The notes under the pieces are model-generated. The model worked only from the letters and a program-made list of their open reading frames with translations, did no database searches and was not told where the DNA came from. From Dasyornis broadbenti (lineage: Eukaryota > Chordata > Aves > Passeriformes > Dasyornithidae), in assembly GCA_013397935.1 (NCBI GenBank), contig VZRN01004399.1, positions 62,001 through 126,000 of the forward strand: DNA of 64,000 nt, given 5' to 3'. This document shows, in pieces, positions 39,701 to 51,093 of this stretch; positions within the stretch are counted from its first letter, which is position 1; the number at the start of each line of letters is the position of its first letter. The position numbers were made by a program, and so were the translations under genes.

Positions 39701-41777
39701 TGCGCCCAGATTTCTGTATTGCCCAAAGTAGTCAACAGTGCCTGGAGTGAAGATCTCCATGTACTTTGTAGCTGGGCCAAGAGCCAGATAGCAAAAGTAT
39801 GTTTCACCGAGCCAGAAATGTTGTCAAAGTTGTACACTCAAATACAGCTGTTGCCAAGACCTGGCTCTTAATTTGAAATGTTTAGGAAAGATCACTGAAG
39901 TCAGCTCTCCTGTGATTTTCATTTGCTAATGGAGTAATCAACATCTGTAAAGCATCAGCCACAAAATCTTCCATTCAATGAAAAGTGTGCTCAAAAATTC
40001 TTGTCTGAGATCTATAATCTCATTTTAATTAGCAATGCACATGATTACTCCAATCAAAGCAAGTCAGTGGCAAACATTGCCATCTGCATCCATCGTTAAC
40101 ACCAGCCAGCATGATGACAGTCTGAGTTTAAGTCAATATGTGGGCTCTGAGGTGCAAATGTCTGTTCAAGGACAAAGAACGTTGCCCTACTTTCTTTCTA
40201 CTACTGAACTTTTGAAAGACAATCCTCATCTTAGAACTTGCCAAATGTGGAGCATTTCCAGTTTGGCATCAGGGATGTGGCAGTCTTGCTCATTCTCTGT
40301 AACAGAAGACATTGCCCCTTGTCTTGAGTGATTTAATTACGCGTGGAATCAGGATTGCAGGACATCTGCCCAGTATCCAGCGTGGCCAACCGTGTGGTTA
40401 GGGGTTTTGAGATGTTGATTGGCATCCATGGCAAGGTGCACAATTAATCTGTGAATTTTTAAGACAACTGTTCAATAGAGTGGTAAAATTCTGCCTGCTG
40501 CCTGCTGCCAGGGGCAATGCCCACAGGATGATGCCTTGTGTGCCTGTTTGTGTATGCACTGCTGTCTCCCAGGGATCCAGTGTCATCAGTTTGTTCAGAA
40601 GAAGTGTCTAATGACACTTTACTGCTTCTGGATTTATAAGCTTCTTCATCAAATGTCCTCACAGCAAGCTGTATTTGAGAAGCCGCAGATGACCTGGCAC
40701 CAATAAGAATCCGTTCTGAATGTAAATATTTAATAAGATATAGTCAGGTTTTTAAAAGAACTTTTCCGCTGCTAAGCCATTAAATTTTTCCAAAGGTTAC
40801 ATACATTCCAAGAACATTTACCAAAAAAGGCACAAGCATAACTAAGCTTATGGATTATGTAAAATTCAGCAGTCTTCATCCTCAGAAAAGGGAGTTATCT
40901 GGGCGTTTCTGAAGATGTTAATACAAGACTGTAAGCTCCTTAAAAGAAGACATATTTCAAATAGCATTTTTCCTGCTCCTGAATCAGACTTGCCATGCAG
41001 AATTGGTGCTTTAAATTACTTTGGTTGCACAGTCACAATTCTGATAACTTCTTTTAAAGTTCTCCTCATTATGAGAGGTAGCTTTGAGTGTTTTATACCT
41101 ACCCATAAAACTGCTATAATCATTCTTTGTAATTACACTAGAATGCACAACAATTAGTTCCATCAAATCCTTCTCACAAAAGTGTTTACCAGTGAAAAGA
41201 TTGCCATGGCTTTATTTCTGACAAAAAAAGGAGTAGGAATTACTAGACACCTCTTGGGAATTTACTGAGCTAACATTTCTGCAGCCAGGGTTATGATCAT
41301 ATTATTTTCCCTATAAGAAATAAACATCAGTTCTTGACAGGCATGATCTTTAAACAACATTTTACATAAGAAAAGTATTCCCAAGTATTTTTTCCTGTAA
41401 GAAACCAAGGTCTGGATTTTTAGCTAAGTAACTCCAAGGAGTGACCTGCACTTGCTGGGATTCATGTGCAGGGTCTTACCCCCAGAAAGCGGGGTACATC
41501 TACCCTGGCGTAGGTGCCAGGCATAAGACTGGAAGGCACAGGCTGAGAATTGGTGTCAGATTTTATCATTCAGTTCTCTTAAAGGAAAAAAAAAACTAAA
41601 AAGAAGAGGCTTCTGTAAAGACTAACTTCACAGTGGAAAGTTTTCCTCTGAGTAGGAACTTTCCTTTTGGAGAAGAGAAAGGTTTACCTGTGACGTAAAG
41701 TATGATTAATTATTCAGAAATAAATGTACCCAGACTGATCTAATCACCTGTCTTCATATCTTTATTTCCTTTCACAG

Positions 41778-41954
41778 AGCCATGTTTGACTATGACAAGA
41801 GCAAAGACAGTGGCCTCCCAAGCCAAGGACTCAGTTTTAAGTATGGAGACATCCTTCACGTCATCAACGCCTCAGATGATGAATGGTGGCAGGCGAGGAG
41901 AGTCACTCTGGAGGGGGACAGTGAGGAGATGGGAGTTATTCCCAGCAAGAGGAG
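41778..41954 (+). CDS. DLG2: DLG2 internal coding exon: SH3 domain core
   Basis: This 177-nt exon starts with A, completing the Arg codon begun in the previous exon. It encodes 58 residues starting AMFDYDKSKDSGLPSQG, including FKYGDILHVINASDDEWWQA and ending VIPSKR, and closes with AG of another Arg codon. AMFDYD corresponds to the ALYDY motif of SH3 domains, DDEWWQAR to the conserved WW turn, and the IPSKR end leads into the HOOK. In MAGUKs this SH3 does not bind classical PxxP ligands; it packs against the guanylate-kinase domain. Splice sites are TTTCCTTTCACAG and GAG|GTGAGT. Both ends are phase 2, so the exon is frame-neutral. SFKYGDILHV and EEMGVIPSKRR fit DLG2 better than DLG1 (NFKFGDILHV, DEVGVIPSKRR) or DLG4. 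A longer overlapping open frame starting at 41786 is in the wrong frame. Confidence 0.97.
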
Positions 41955-42914
41955 GTGAGTACTGCCTCGTCCTTCTTGCCTCCTTGGCCATTATCTTAAA
42001 ATATTCCTTTTTTTTTCCAAAGACGGGGTGCGTCAATCTACTGACATACTGGGGGTAGTAAAGGAAAGTCCCACAGGTATTTCAAGAGTTGGATGACACA
42101 ATTTTTGCTGTGAGATTTAAAGCTTTCAGGCTATCTATAACTGTACTGAAAAGAAACTCAGAAGGTGACTCAGTTATTAGTAACACCATAAAGAAAGGGG
42201 AAAAGGAGAGATCACCATCTACTAAAGAGCTTCAGCCAAAAAGAAGGAATAACCAGAACCCAAGTCTGGGAATCAGCTCTGAATTTGAAGTGGAGCACAT
42301 GTTTTAATGTCAGGGTGATTAGCCATTGCATCAAACTGCTGAAAGATGTAATGAATGTCTTGACATTTTCAAATCAAGACTGTATTTCTTTCTTTTGAGA
42401 GGGTAATAGAATTAAACTTCTCAGCCTGCGTGATGTAAAATATGGTGCTAAATTATATAATGGTTGTCTTTGGCTTCAAAATCCGTTAATTTAATCTCTA
42501 CCTACAATGAAAGTGATGGATAATCAATATCACAGTAAATTTTTCGTATAATGTAAATGAAGGAACTTTCATCGGCTCTCCAAGCTAAATCTGAATCTTT
42601 GTTTGGCTGCGATGGATTCGTGGCGACTGTCAGAGAGAGAGCAGACATCTGACTCTCCCTCATTGCTTGTATTGTTTATTCTGTCTAGGTGCTTCTGTAA
42701 AATCGGCCACAAGTCTCTGATAGTATCAGAACTAGCACACAAACTGGTATTACTTCCTGGCTCTGTTGATAGTTGCTGTAGAAAGGTCAAGAACCAAAAG
42801 GGTAGGAGGAAAATGAAATCTGTCACAACGTATTACATTTCTCTTTTGCAGCAATGCTCTGAGTATAAACTTCCTATTCTTAGCTATTTCAGCCTTAGCA
42901 CTAGTATAAAAATG

Positions 42915-42990
42915 ATCATGACCATTTTTTATAGTGGGGAAATGGGATGCTTGAGGCTCTCTAGAGCAACTGCTGCTGTTTCCAGAGAGT
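42915..42990 (-). repeat. Possible MIR-like remnant
   Basis: CCATTTTTTATAGTGGGGAA, then ATGGGATGCTTGAGGCTCTC vaguely follows the reversed MIR wording (CCATTTTATAGATGGGGAAA, CTGAGGCACAGAG). The identity is low and could be chance. Confidence 0.3.
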
Positions 42991-44472
42991 TGGCCAAGGC
43001 ACTAATGGAACTTATGGTGGTCATTGTTCTAAACCATTAAATCATCAGCAAAAGTAAACTAGAAGGTCATCAAATATCTTGCTTACATGAGCCCTAAAAG
43101 GACCTTATTTTCTCTAATGATAATGTTTGAATAGCATCCACACCTGGTTTTTCAGCGAAGAGCAATTTTGGAGTTGTATAATAGATAGAAATAAAAGGTT
43201 TGGTTATAAGTTTTAAGATGGAAAAATGTGCCCATTAACCAGATTTAGTCTCTGGATATTGAAAAAGGAATACTTGCCTGCTATTCATTGCTACAGTAAA
43301 TACTGTTGTAGTTACATGATTGGATCATACATGGGAAGAGAGGGGAGTTTATTTAGTTAATGCTAAGGAAAGCATGTGCACAAAGCTCCCTCGCTGTGTG
43401 GTGCCTACTGTGAAAAGGTGCAAAAAGCTGTCATACATAATGAAACATCTATAGAGGAAAAAAGGACAAAGCAAAACAGCTAATTAAGATGTGGGATTGT
43501 GTATCCTGCAACGTGGAAAGGTGATGTGTGCTTAAAGCTTATTGGGTTACCCACACTGTGGTGTTTTCAAGGACAGAAGACAGAGGTTCTCTAGTCAAGG
43601 TCAGATGTATAATAGAGCCTAGGAATAAGATGTGACCTAGGAAACACTGGGAGAAAACAGGAAAAAAAAAAAATACTGTGAAAATAGGTTGGTTAGAGGC
43701 TAAAAATAAGAGTCTTGAATTTTAAAAGATGCAGGTGTAGTTATCATGCCCTCCACTTGTCATCCTTGTTCTTCACTAGTGAATCTGAGGGGCCTGGAAA
43801 AATCAATGGCATCTGATTTTCTGTCTGCATCAATGTAATGATACACCTGAGCTGGGGTGGGAGGAGGTTGCTGTTATTTCATAAAAGGTTTCAGTTGCAC
43901 AAGGTTATTTTTGCCAGTGCACTGAAAAGGGAGTATTATTTCCTTTCTGTGGATTCTGGATGATTCCTCAGAGCCTGAGACTGATGTGCTCTTGCCAGCA
44001 TCTTCTGTGGTCATTTACACCACCCAACGGGAGGATGAGCAATCAGTGCACACGGGGCTGAGTTACAGAGAATAAAGCTAATCACACTCGCCAGATTGTG
44101 CTAATTCAGAGTTAAATTTCCTCTGCAGGTGTGGGTTATTGAGTGTAAGAGGATTAATCTAAAACAGAGTAGTCCCCAGAATTCATTTGACCAAATATAG
44201 GCCGCTACAGCATAAAAATCCTCATTTAAGCTGTTGGCTCCAGGATTCCATGTCTCTTATAGTTTAGATGGGATTATTTCTGTAGGTATTGCTTTTTGTA
44301 TAATACAGCATATGTAATATCTAGCAGTAAATCGTTGTGATAGAAAGGAAGGAAGAAAAAGACATCTGTATCTGTTTTTTGGGCTTGTCCTGCAAACTAA
44401 ATTGGCCATGATGTTGTAAATTGAAGAGATTTTATATTTGTCTTATATTTTTCAATCTCCTATTCATTTCTG

Positions 44473-44496
44473 TTTTTTTTTTTTTTTTTTTTTTTT
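44473..44496. repeat. Poly(T) run, 24 bases
   Basis: Twenty-four consecutive T followed directly by AGGG. It resembles a very strong 3' splice site on the + strand but is more simply a homopolymer or reversed poly(A) tail. Confidence 0.9.
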
Positions 44497-44689
44497 AGGG
44501 TCTGGAGGTTTTGGGGGTATGTTTGGTGGGATTTGGTTTTGGTATTGTGCTTGGATTCCTTTTTCTGCCTGTGGAATGCTGTCCTGTGGTACTGTAACTT
44601 CTTTTTTTTTGCACTTTGGGTCAGTGAGAGGCTACACAGATCCAGGGATTATTCGTGCCAGGTTGAATCTTTTAGCTGTCTGCTTTACT

Positions 44690-44750
44690 CCTGTCCTACT
44701 ACTTCTTACTTCTACTGTCTTACTTCTACTACTTCTTACTTCTGTCCAGC
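44690..44750. repeat. Imperfect pyrimidine-rich tandem repeat
   Basis: Variants of TACTTCTTACTTCTACTGTC recur about four times, consistent with slippage in a low-complexity tract. Confidence 0.6.
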
Positions 44751-44830
44751 AACAGCTGAGGTACAATTCCTGCATTTCCCATAAGTGAAATCATTATGGA
44801 ATAACTCTGAAATCCAGTGACCACTTCAAT

Positions 44831-44900
44831 TTTATATATATATATATTTGTATATATATGTGTGTGTAAACATATGTGTGTGTATATATATATATATATA
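44831..44900. repeat. Compound TA/TG repeat
   Basis: Two (TA)n blocks flank (TG)n blocks and a central AAACATATG. It is an alternating purine-pyrimidine stretch of about 70 bases and probably length-polymorphic. Confidence 0.9.
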
Positions 44901-45968
44901 AACACATGAAGTCCTAACAATTGCATTATATTATTTCTTTGAGGTGCTGTGTAATGGTAATTGCTTTCCATGTGTTCAGGTTTTTTATGTTTTTACAGGA
45001 GAGCCCAACATATTAGCCCATCATTTTAGCATGAGCTGATTAGAGGAATTGGGAATGTTTAATCACGGCTTCTTACTCTTTCTCTCCTCTACAACTTACA
45101 TGTTAAACTAGAAAAAAAAAAAATCTGTAATTCAGAACTATAGGGGAGCTGCCACTCATTCTCTCCAGATTTTTTGATACATTGCCAGACTTCAGCTCTT
45201 AGTGATTTAATAGAGTTTGAAAGCTTTTTTTGTCATTAGATTTCAGTGCTGCTGCCAACATGTTGACTTGTGGCCTTGTTTATGGTTAAATTGCCAAGTC
45301 AGGCTGTAAGAGGGATGTTACTGAATGAGGCAGCACAAAGAAGAGAAGGTGGCCCCAAGTCTCTCCACTGATCTGTGCAAGGACCAAATCTCATGAACCA
45401 GTGAGCCAAAGCTTCTGTGGAGATAAAAGAAAACTAAATTCTAAATATCCTACAGTTCTTAAATGTAATTGCAGCCATTGTTACACCTGAAAACAACATT
45501 TTGCCCATTTGTCAGTATGTATTTATTGTCTGATTATAGCTGTTGTTCTCAGCCACAGGACTGAGACTGGGTAGAACCCAAATATAATGGTATACAGGTG
45601 CTGTGGTATTATGTTGGCATTCAGAAGCCCAGGACTTCAGCATGAGAGGCTGCAAAGCACTTCAGTTGTGGTTTAGCCATCACCAAATAGTTATTATATA
45701 GTATTAATTGATGAACATTTCAAGCCACATTTCTCTTGGTTCCGCATCTGCCCAAAAGATTTATACAAGCTGTGTTTAAGGTGACAGCACAATTGTATCA
45801 GGCAGGGTCTCCAAGGTGAGGGGACATAACCACCAGCTCTGTACCAATGTCTCAGGCAGGCTGCAGTATTACCTGGGCATTGTGATTACCTGTGTAAAGT
45901 GCTCCTTCATCATCAAAAATTGCTATTTATACTAGAAAAACCAACGTAATCAGATTTCCACTGGATTT

Positions 45969-45981
45969 TTTTTTTTTTTAC
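45969..45981. repeat. Poly(T) run
   Basis: A homopolymer T run of about 13 bases, about 105 bases left of a poly(A) run at 46086. Confidence 0.8.
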
Positions 45982-46085
45982 ATTTGGATATATATATGTA
46001 CAGGTTTAGATTCGATTTTCTTTATAATCTGTGTTTTTGATCATGAGAATTTTTATTTGCCTCACTGCCCTTCTAATTACATATT

Positions 46086-46101
46086 TAAAAAAAAAAAAAA
46101 A
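46086..46101. repeat. Poly(A) run
   Basis: A homopolymer A run of about 15 bases. With the poly(T) at 45969 it could form a weak inverted repeat. Confidence 0.8.
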
Positions 46102-48699
46102 TCAGCTTCTTATAAAGGGCAGCAGCAAGCTAAGCAGCCCATGTCTAAGATTCCCTCTGTATGGAAACATTTCCATTAGTTAAAGGGAATGAGCAAAATG
46201 CAAGAAACCTATGTGCATAAGTTAGAGTGTATTTAACGCCTAGACAGATGCTCTAATTCAGTAGTAAAGAGGTTTTAATTTGCTGTAGCATTGATTTTAC
46301 ACCTCCAGTTCTTTTCACTTTTTCCATGCTGAGTCTCTGCACAGAGACAAGCTCCTACATTGCAAGCCCTCCACAACAGCAACCTCCCACCTCCCGAATG
46401 TCAAGCCTCAGTATTTTCTGCAGTGTGTGTACATCTGCCTGACTGGAGTCTGTGGGTCTGAAATGCAGCCTGGGATTTCACCCAGATTGCCCCTGAATGG
46501 CTGAGCATAAATTCTCACCACTTTTACTACTGCTCCTACTGCAGCCAACGAGGATTTGGCCTTGAAACACTGAAATAATTACATGGATCTTTCTGTTGTC
46601 CTTAAGATGTGCAGTCACAAACCTCCTGTCAGGCTGGACATCATTCTGACATACCCATTTTTAGGTAGTTTAAGTACATCTGACTGCCAAATGTTATGCA
46701 ACTTGTATCTCTGTTATTACCAGCTGTAATAATACCAGCCTGATACTTGTGTTCTCAAGTAGACAACATTCTCCCCACAAATACATGTAGCCATGCTCTC
46801 CTTTCAGAGCAAAGCGGGGAGAAAAGTGCATAAACCCAATGTTTCACAAACATTTAAGGACAAGAAACAAGAGGTTTTCCCAGCACAGAAGTCCCTGTGG
46901 GCGAAAAGCCAACTCAAATTTGTTATTCTGCTCAGCTTGGCAGAAGGGCATATTTATCCACATGTTTTATTTTTAATGGTTGCCTATAAATCGTCTACCT
47001 TTCTAAACAACCCTTAACATTTTAATCCTTAGATGGTAAAACTTTTTAACATGGTGTAATCATGTAAGTGTTGTCTAAAATAATGTATCTGTCTATACTC
47101 ACTAATCTAATTGGAAAAATTTAATATGGAATGAAATTTGTATGCATATGTAGATATAAACCTCTTCCTGTTCTCTTGCAGTGACTTCTGTGCTGAAGGA
47201 AAACAGCTGTTAGCTTTCAAACAGAATAAGGTTGTGCTACAATTTTATGAGAATTCACTTCCTAATGTCATTAGATCTACTCTTTTCATAAATATTGACC
47301 AGGTGCTGAGCTGTTTTCTATAAGAAAGACACTGCAGATGTAGAGCTGAACCAGAACATGTTCTCTACTTCTGAAAAATACATGGAAAATGCCACTTCAG
47401 GAATGCTGAAATATAATTTTGAGAAGGGGAATCTCTTGGTAAGCTCAGATCTCACATCTTGCAGAGGATGGAGGCAATAAAAAGCTATGAACTGAGACCA
47501 TGTCCACTATAAATAGTGTATACAGATTTTCACTTATCTTTCACTTGATAGGCAGGCAAAACAAATATAGTGCAGATGACTTGGAAACGGTGAAGCAAAA
47601 CAAGAGACATTGCAAGGTCTTTCAAGTATCCATTTTACATTGCTTGCTTGTATTTGCCAGCTCTCCTCATGCTGGATTTGGAAACAGCTTTCATCCCACA
47701 AAACACCTCAATGCCGAATCTGTGCACATTAGGCTACTTTTACCATTTTATTTCATTCTGGAAACCAGTTTACAATTTGTATTTGTATTCTACATCATCA
47801 ATGAACAGTGTTATTGAAGATTAAAACATTTCTCACTTGATACTCTACCCCTCCACTGCGAAGGCTGATTAGGGCATTAAGAAAGGCGCTGACAAAACTC
47901 CCAGTGGTCCATTAATCTCCATCAGTGGGTGATCATAGTTCATGTCTTGTTGAGTTAGACTTGATTTCTTCTTGTTTGCAGCACACGTGAAGAACTCAAA
48001 GTCACATTTTTAAAAATCCCACAGGCCTATTTTCAACAGCTATGTGCGCCCAGAAACACAAAAGCAGACAGACATTGCAGTGCAGTGAGTATTGCATCCC
48101 AGCAGTAAGTTCCTCAGAAGAGCAGGAAGAGAGCAGTACCCTAAAGAACTGAAATCTTAAGCTTACTAGTGGGGGAACACTGAAGGCTGAGGTATATTTT
48201 CAATACACTGCTCCACTTCTCTAGCTTTACATGGGAAGAAGATAATGAATCCTGACCATTTCTGAAATAAAAAAGGCCAAGAGGTATATGTTACCAGGAA
48301 TCTTTTCAAGAGAAAATGAGTATACAGAGTATACTCCAACTGTCCCAAATCTCAGATGGTCTCAGATAATTTCCTTGTGCACAGTAGTGTTTCTGCAGGC
48401 AGCTGTACTTGGAGAGAGGGTGGGCAAATGGGGGTGAAATCCCCATGAGTTGTGCTAGGGTGATACCGTCTCCACATAGGACGCAGAGCTTTTCAGCTCC
48501 AGTCATGTTGGAATGCTGGGTGTAGGTTTTTTCGAGCATTTGTTGAAACCTCTTTGATTTTCAGTGACACCTCAAGCACTCTTGAAAATGGGGCTGAGCC
48601 ATGAAGTTTCTTTGGAAATCATATCCGTGCTTTCCTTATCCCTTAGGCATAGCTCTATCAAGCAAATATATAATTACAAAGGGTCGTGGCAGCAAGGTG

Positions 48700-48840
48700 T
48701 ACATCAGGCAAGCCAGGGCTGCAAATCTGGGAGATAGGAGTCCTCCCCCTTTGCGTCGTGGTTTTGCACAAGTCCCCATAATTCTTTGTCGAGCAGTGGT
48801 GATAGAAAAATGGTTACGGAGTTAAGTGAAACATTTCTTT
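48700..48840 (+). repeat. MIR-like SINE remnant
   Basis: CTGGGAGATAGGAGTCCTCC, then a GGTTTTGCACAAGTCCCCAT segment, TTCTTTGT and GATAGAAAAATGG echo, in order, the MIR segments for the sequence upstream of the core, TTGGGCAAGTCACTTAACCT and TCTGTAAAATGGGG. It is diverged. Confidence 0.45.
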
Positions 48841-50113
48841 CTTTAAAAGCAATTTCTTTAGCTGGTGGATCAAAATGTTGTTCAACTGATGCTAGGTTTG
48901 CTGCCAGCTAAATCAATGTAAGGAATTTACACTCATATGCTATTTAGACATTCACAGTGTCAGCTGCTGCAGATAACCTTTTGGGCCTAAACTCCTTTTT
49001 TCTTGAGGAAAGAAAGGCAATCGCATTTATTTTCCTTAAATATAGCAATTACAAATCTGCAAAAAAGTGGTAAAAGTGTTTGAATTAGTGTTCCTTTAAA
49101 AACTGCCTCTTCTAAGAGCTGGATCAACAAATCTAAAAGAAAAGAGATTCAAAATTTTGTATCTTCATCAATTTATTTCCCTTTTTAGCTCTGTCTATGG
49201 CAAAAGTGTCCTGGTAGCTCAGATGAGAAATTCTGAGAACATCCCAGCTCACTGAAGTCCTGCACCCTGACTGTTTCAACAAAGACTAAATCTTTGGGGA
49301 ACCAAAGCTAAATTCCAAGATTTCTCCAGAGCATGCAAAACTAAAGCTTTTCAGAAATTTAGGCTCATCCCTTCAGGAAAAAGAGAGGTGTATTCCTAAC
49401 ACCAGAGCAACCCACTGCCATAATGAAAATTCCAGACCAAAGGCATGAAGGCAATAGAGCACCTGAGCTGAAGTACTTTAAGATTATATTATAAATTGAG
49501 CAAACCCATTTATTTTGTCCTAGCCTTTTCCTAACAGCTGAACCCTTTCGCTGACAGTTCAGGCAGCGACAGTAATGTAATCAGCCAGAGACACAGAACA
49601 TTTCAGCTTGTATGTTTACAGTTCAGCTAAGTTATAAGTAACTGAGAACAGTTTTATTGTGGAAGGCGTCACAAAAATTGTAATGGGAGGCAACATTGTG
49701 TGCTACTCTTAATACAGTGCCAGATGATGAAATGTTTGGAACATTCAATAGGCATGCTGAGCATATAGGAACGTTGTTGTTATGTTTGCCTGAAGGACTA
49801 ATGGCACTTAATGGCATTATCTAAATACTTCTCAAAGTGATGCAGAATGTTTCTGCAGCTCCTCATCTGCCTGCTAAGCCTCTGGAAAGCAGCGATGCCT
49901 CCATGGCTGCTAATGCAATTATGACAAATTTCATCAATAAGATTCACTCTTCGGGGTTAATTTCCAAATTTCTTTATGCTGTGAATAAGAAATTAAGTTA
50001 AAAGCAGATGTTTTAGGAAGTTAGGCAGGGCTGGAATGAGTTTAAATCTTAACACAGATTAATAAGTAGAATATTGTGTTCATTTGTGCTAATTATTTCC
50101 TCAGAAGGCATCC

Positions 50114-50169
50114 ATCCTATTTAGGCAATTACACAGCCTCAATCCTATTTAGGCAATTACACAGCCTCA
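50114..50169. repeat. Perfect 28-bp tandem duplication
   Basis: Two identical, directly adjacent 28-base units, 50114-50141 and 50142-50169. Each begins ATCCTATTTAGGCAATTACA and ends CAGCCTCA. Zero mismatches indicate a young duplication, or an assembly artefact. Confidence 0.95.
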
Positions 50170-50849
50170 AGTCTTCATTTCTTACCAGTACTACCAAGGG
50201 ACTTCATCTACTAGTTTAAGTTTGAGACTGTTCATGTGTTTTTAATAACATAGATTTAGTTTGAAAGATGCACTTGAGCTGTTTCCATGTGAATATTCCA
50301 CAGTTACAGAGAAACGCATTTAATCTAAATTTAAACTGTAGCTATAGTAACCAGCATTCACTGTGCTTCGGGAGGGCATATATAAGCCTACTCAGACAGA
50401 AGTACGCATGTTGTGTTAATTATCATTCTATTAAAACACTAGTATTTTGAAAAATAATTATCAGAAACTCTGAATTCCTGTTCCCCAGGCTTGGAATGCA
50501 AGAGATTTGCAGGAATGTATTCTAACGTCTCTGATAAGCTAGCTTTGTGGGATTCAACAGAGATTTCCTAGAGCAATTCCCAGTCTTAACCAAATAGGGT
50601 TAGTGTTTCAATTTCAGGTAGATGATCAGACTTTTTTACTTGAGCCAGTCAATGGCAGGTATTCTATAGATGATTTTGCAAAGGTAGGAAACATCACTTT
50701 TACAGTAATTCGATATTAAGGTGAGTAAGGACTCGTCCTTGTTTCATTCCTCTGACCACAGAACTCTCAATGGTGCCTGGTTTTTGAACAGTTTAATTCA
50801 GAGAGAGTAAATCTGTCCCTAGCATGCTTTTCCGACTCTCCCATGTCTG

Positions 50850-50965
50850 TTGAGAGGCAGTGCTGTTCTAGGGCAGCCAAGGCTCCTCGAACCCAGTCCT
50901 GCATTTGCCAGAAAACTCCTGCCTGGCTGAGGAAGTGACCTCAGTCTTTCCAATGCGTGAAATTT
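50850..50965 (+). repeat. Possible MIR-like/tRNA-SINE remnant
   Basis: GAGAGGCAGTGCTGTTCTAG at the left and GAAGTGACCTCAGTCTTTCC with AATGCGTGAAA at the right recall the 5' and 3' halves of MIR-type SINEs. The middle is not matched, so the call is tentative. Confidence 0.3.
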
Positions 50966-51093
50966 GTTTTAAATGCTTGCTTTATGTATAGTGAGCTGCC
51001 AATGTTCTTGGGAGGGCAGGTATCGAATGTTTCATACAAAATGCTGCTGTAATCAACATGTGTCTCTCTTTCTTTGTATTGTCTTTTCTCCAG

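Larger units (their letters stand above)
3337..41777 (+). other. DLG2: DLG2 intron, 38.4 kb
   Basis: This intron lies between the linker exon and the SH3 exon, with a GTAAGC donor and a TTTCCTTTCACAG acceptor. It contains the CR1, older LINE, MIR-like and microsatellite features listed separately, plus an assembly gap at 35973. Stretches where I see nothing recognisable are 3337-8000, 8110-8590, 9000-10260, 10480-12800, 12840-17080, 17130-17850, 18360-23570, 23690-24400, 26290-29090, 30380-33870, 33930-35530, 36135-36700 and 36770-41777. Open frames in them are short, unsupported by splice sites or domains, and often overlap on both strands. Confidence 0.9.
41955..51093 (+). other. DLG2: DLG2 intron, 9.1 kb
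   Basis: This intron lies between the SH3 exon and the first HOOK exon, with a GTGAGT donor and a TCTTTTCTCCAG acceptor. It holds the complex CpG-bearing segment at 42540-42840, poly(T) and TA/TG repeats near 44.5-44.9 kb, poly(T)/poly(A) runs near 45.97 and 46.09 kb, MIR-like remnants and a 28-bp tandem duplication. I see nothing recognisable in 43000-44470, 44905-45960, 46105-48700, 48840-50110 and 50170-50850. Confidence 0.9.

Noticed and set aside
41786..42058. A 90-residue + strand open frame starting inside the SH3 exon.
   Set aside because: It is out of frame with the conserved SH3 translation and runs through the donor site into intron.
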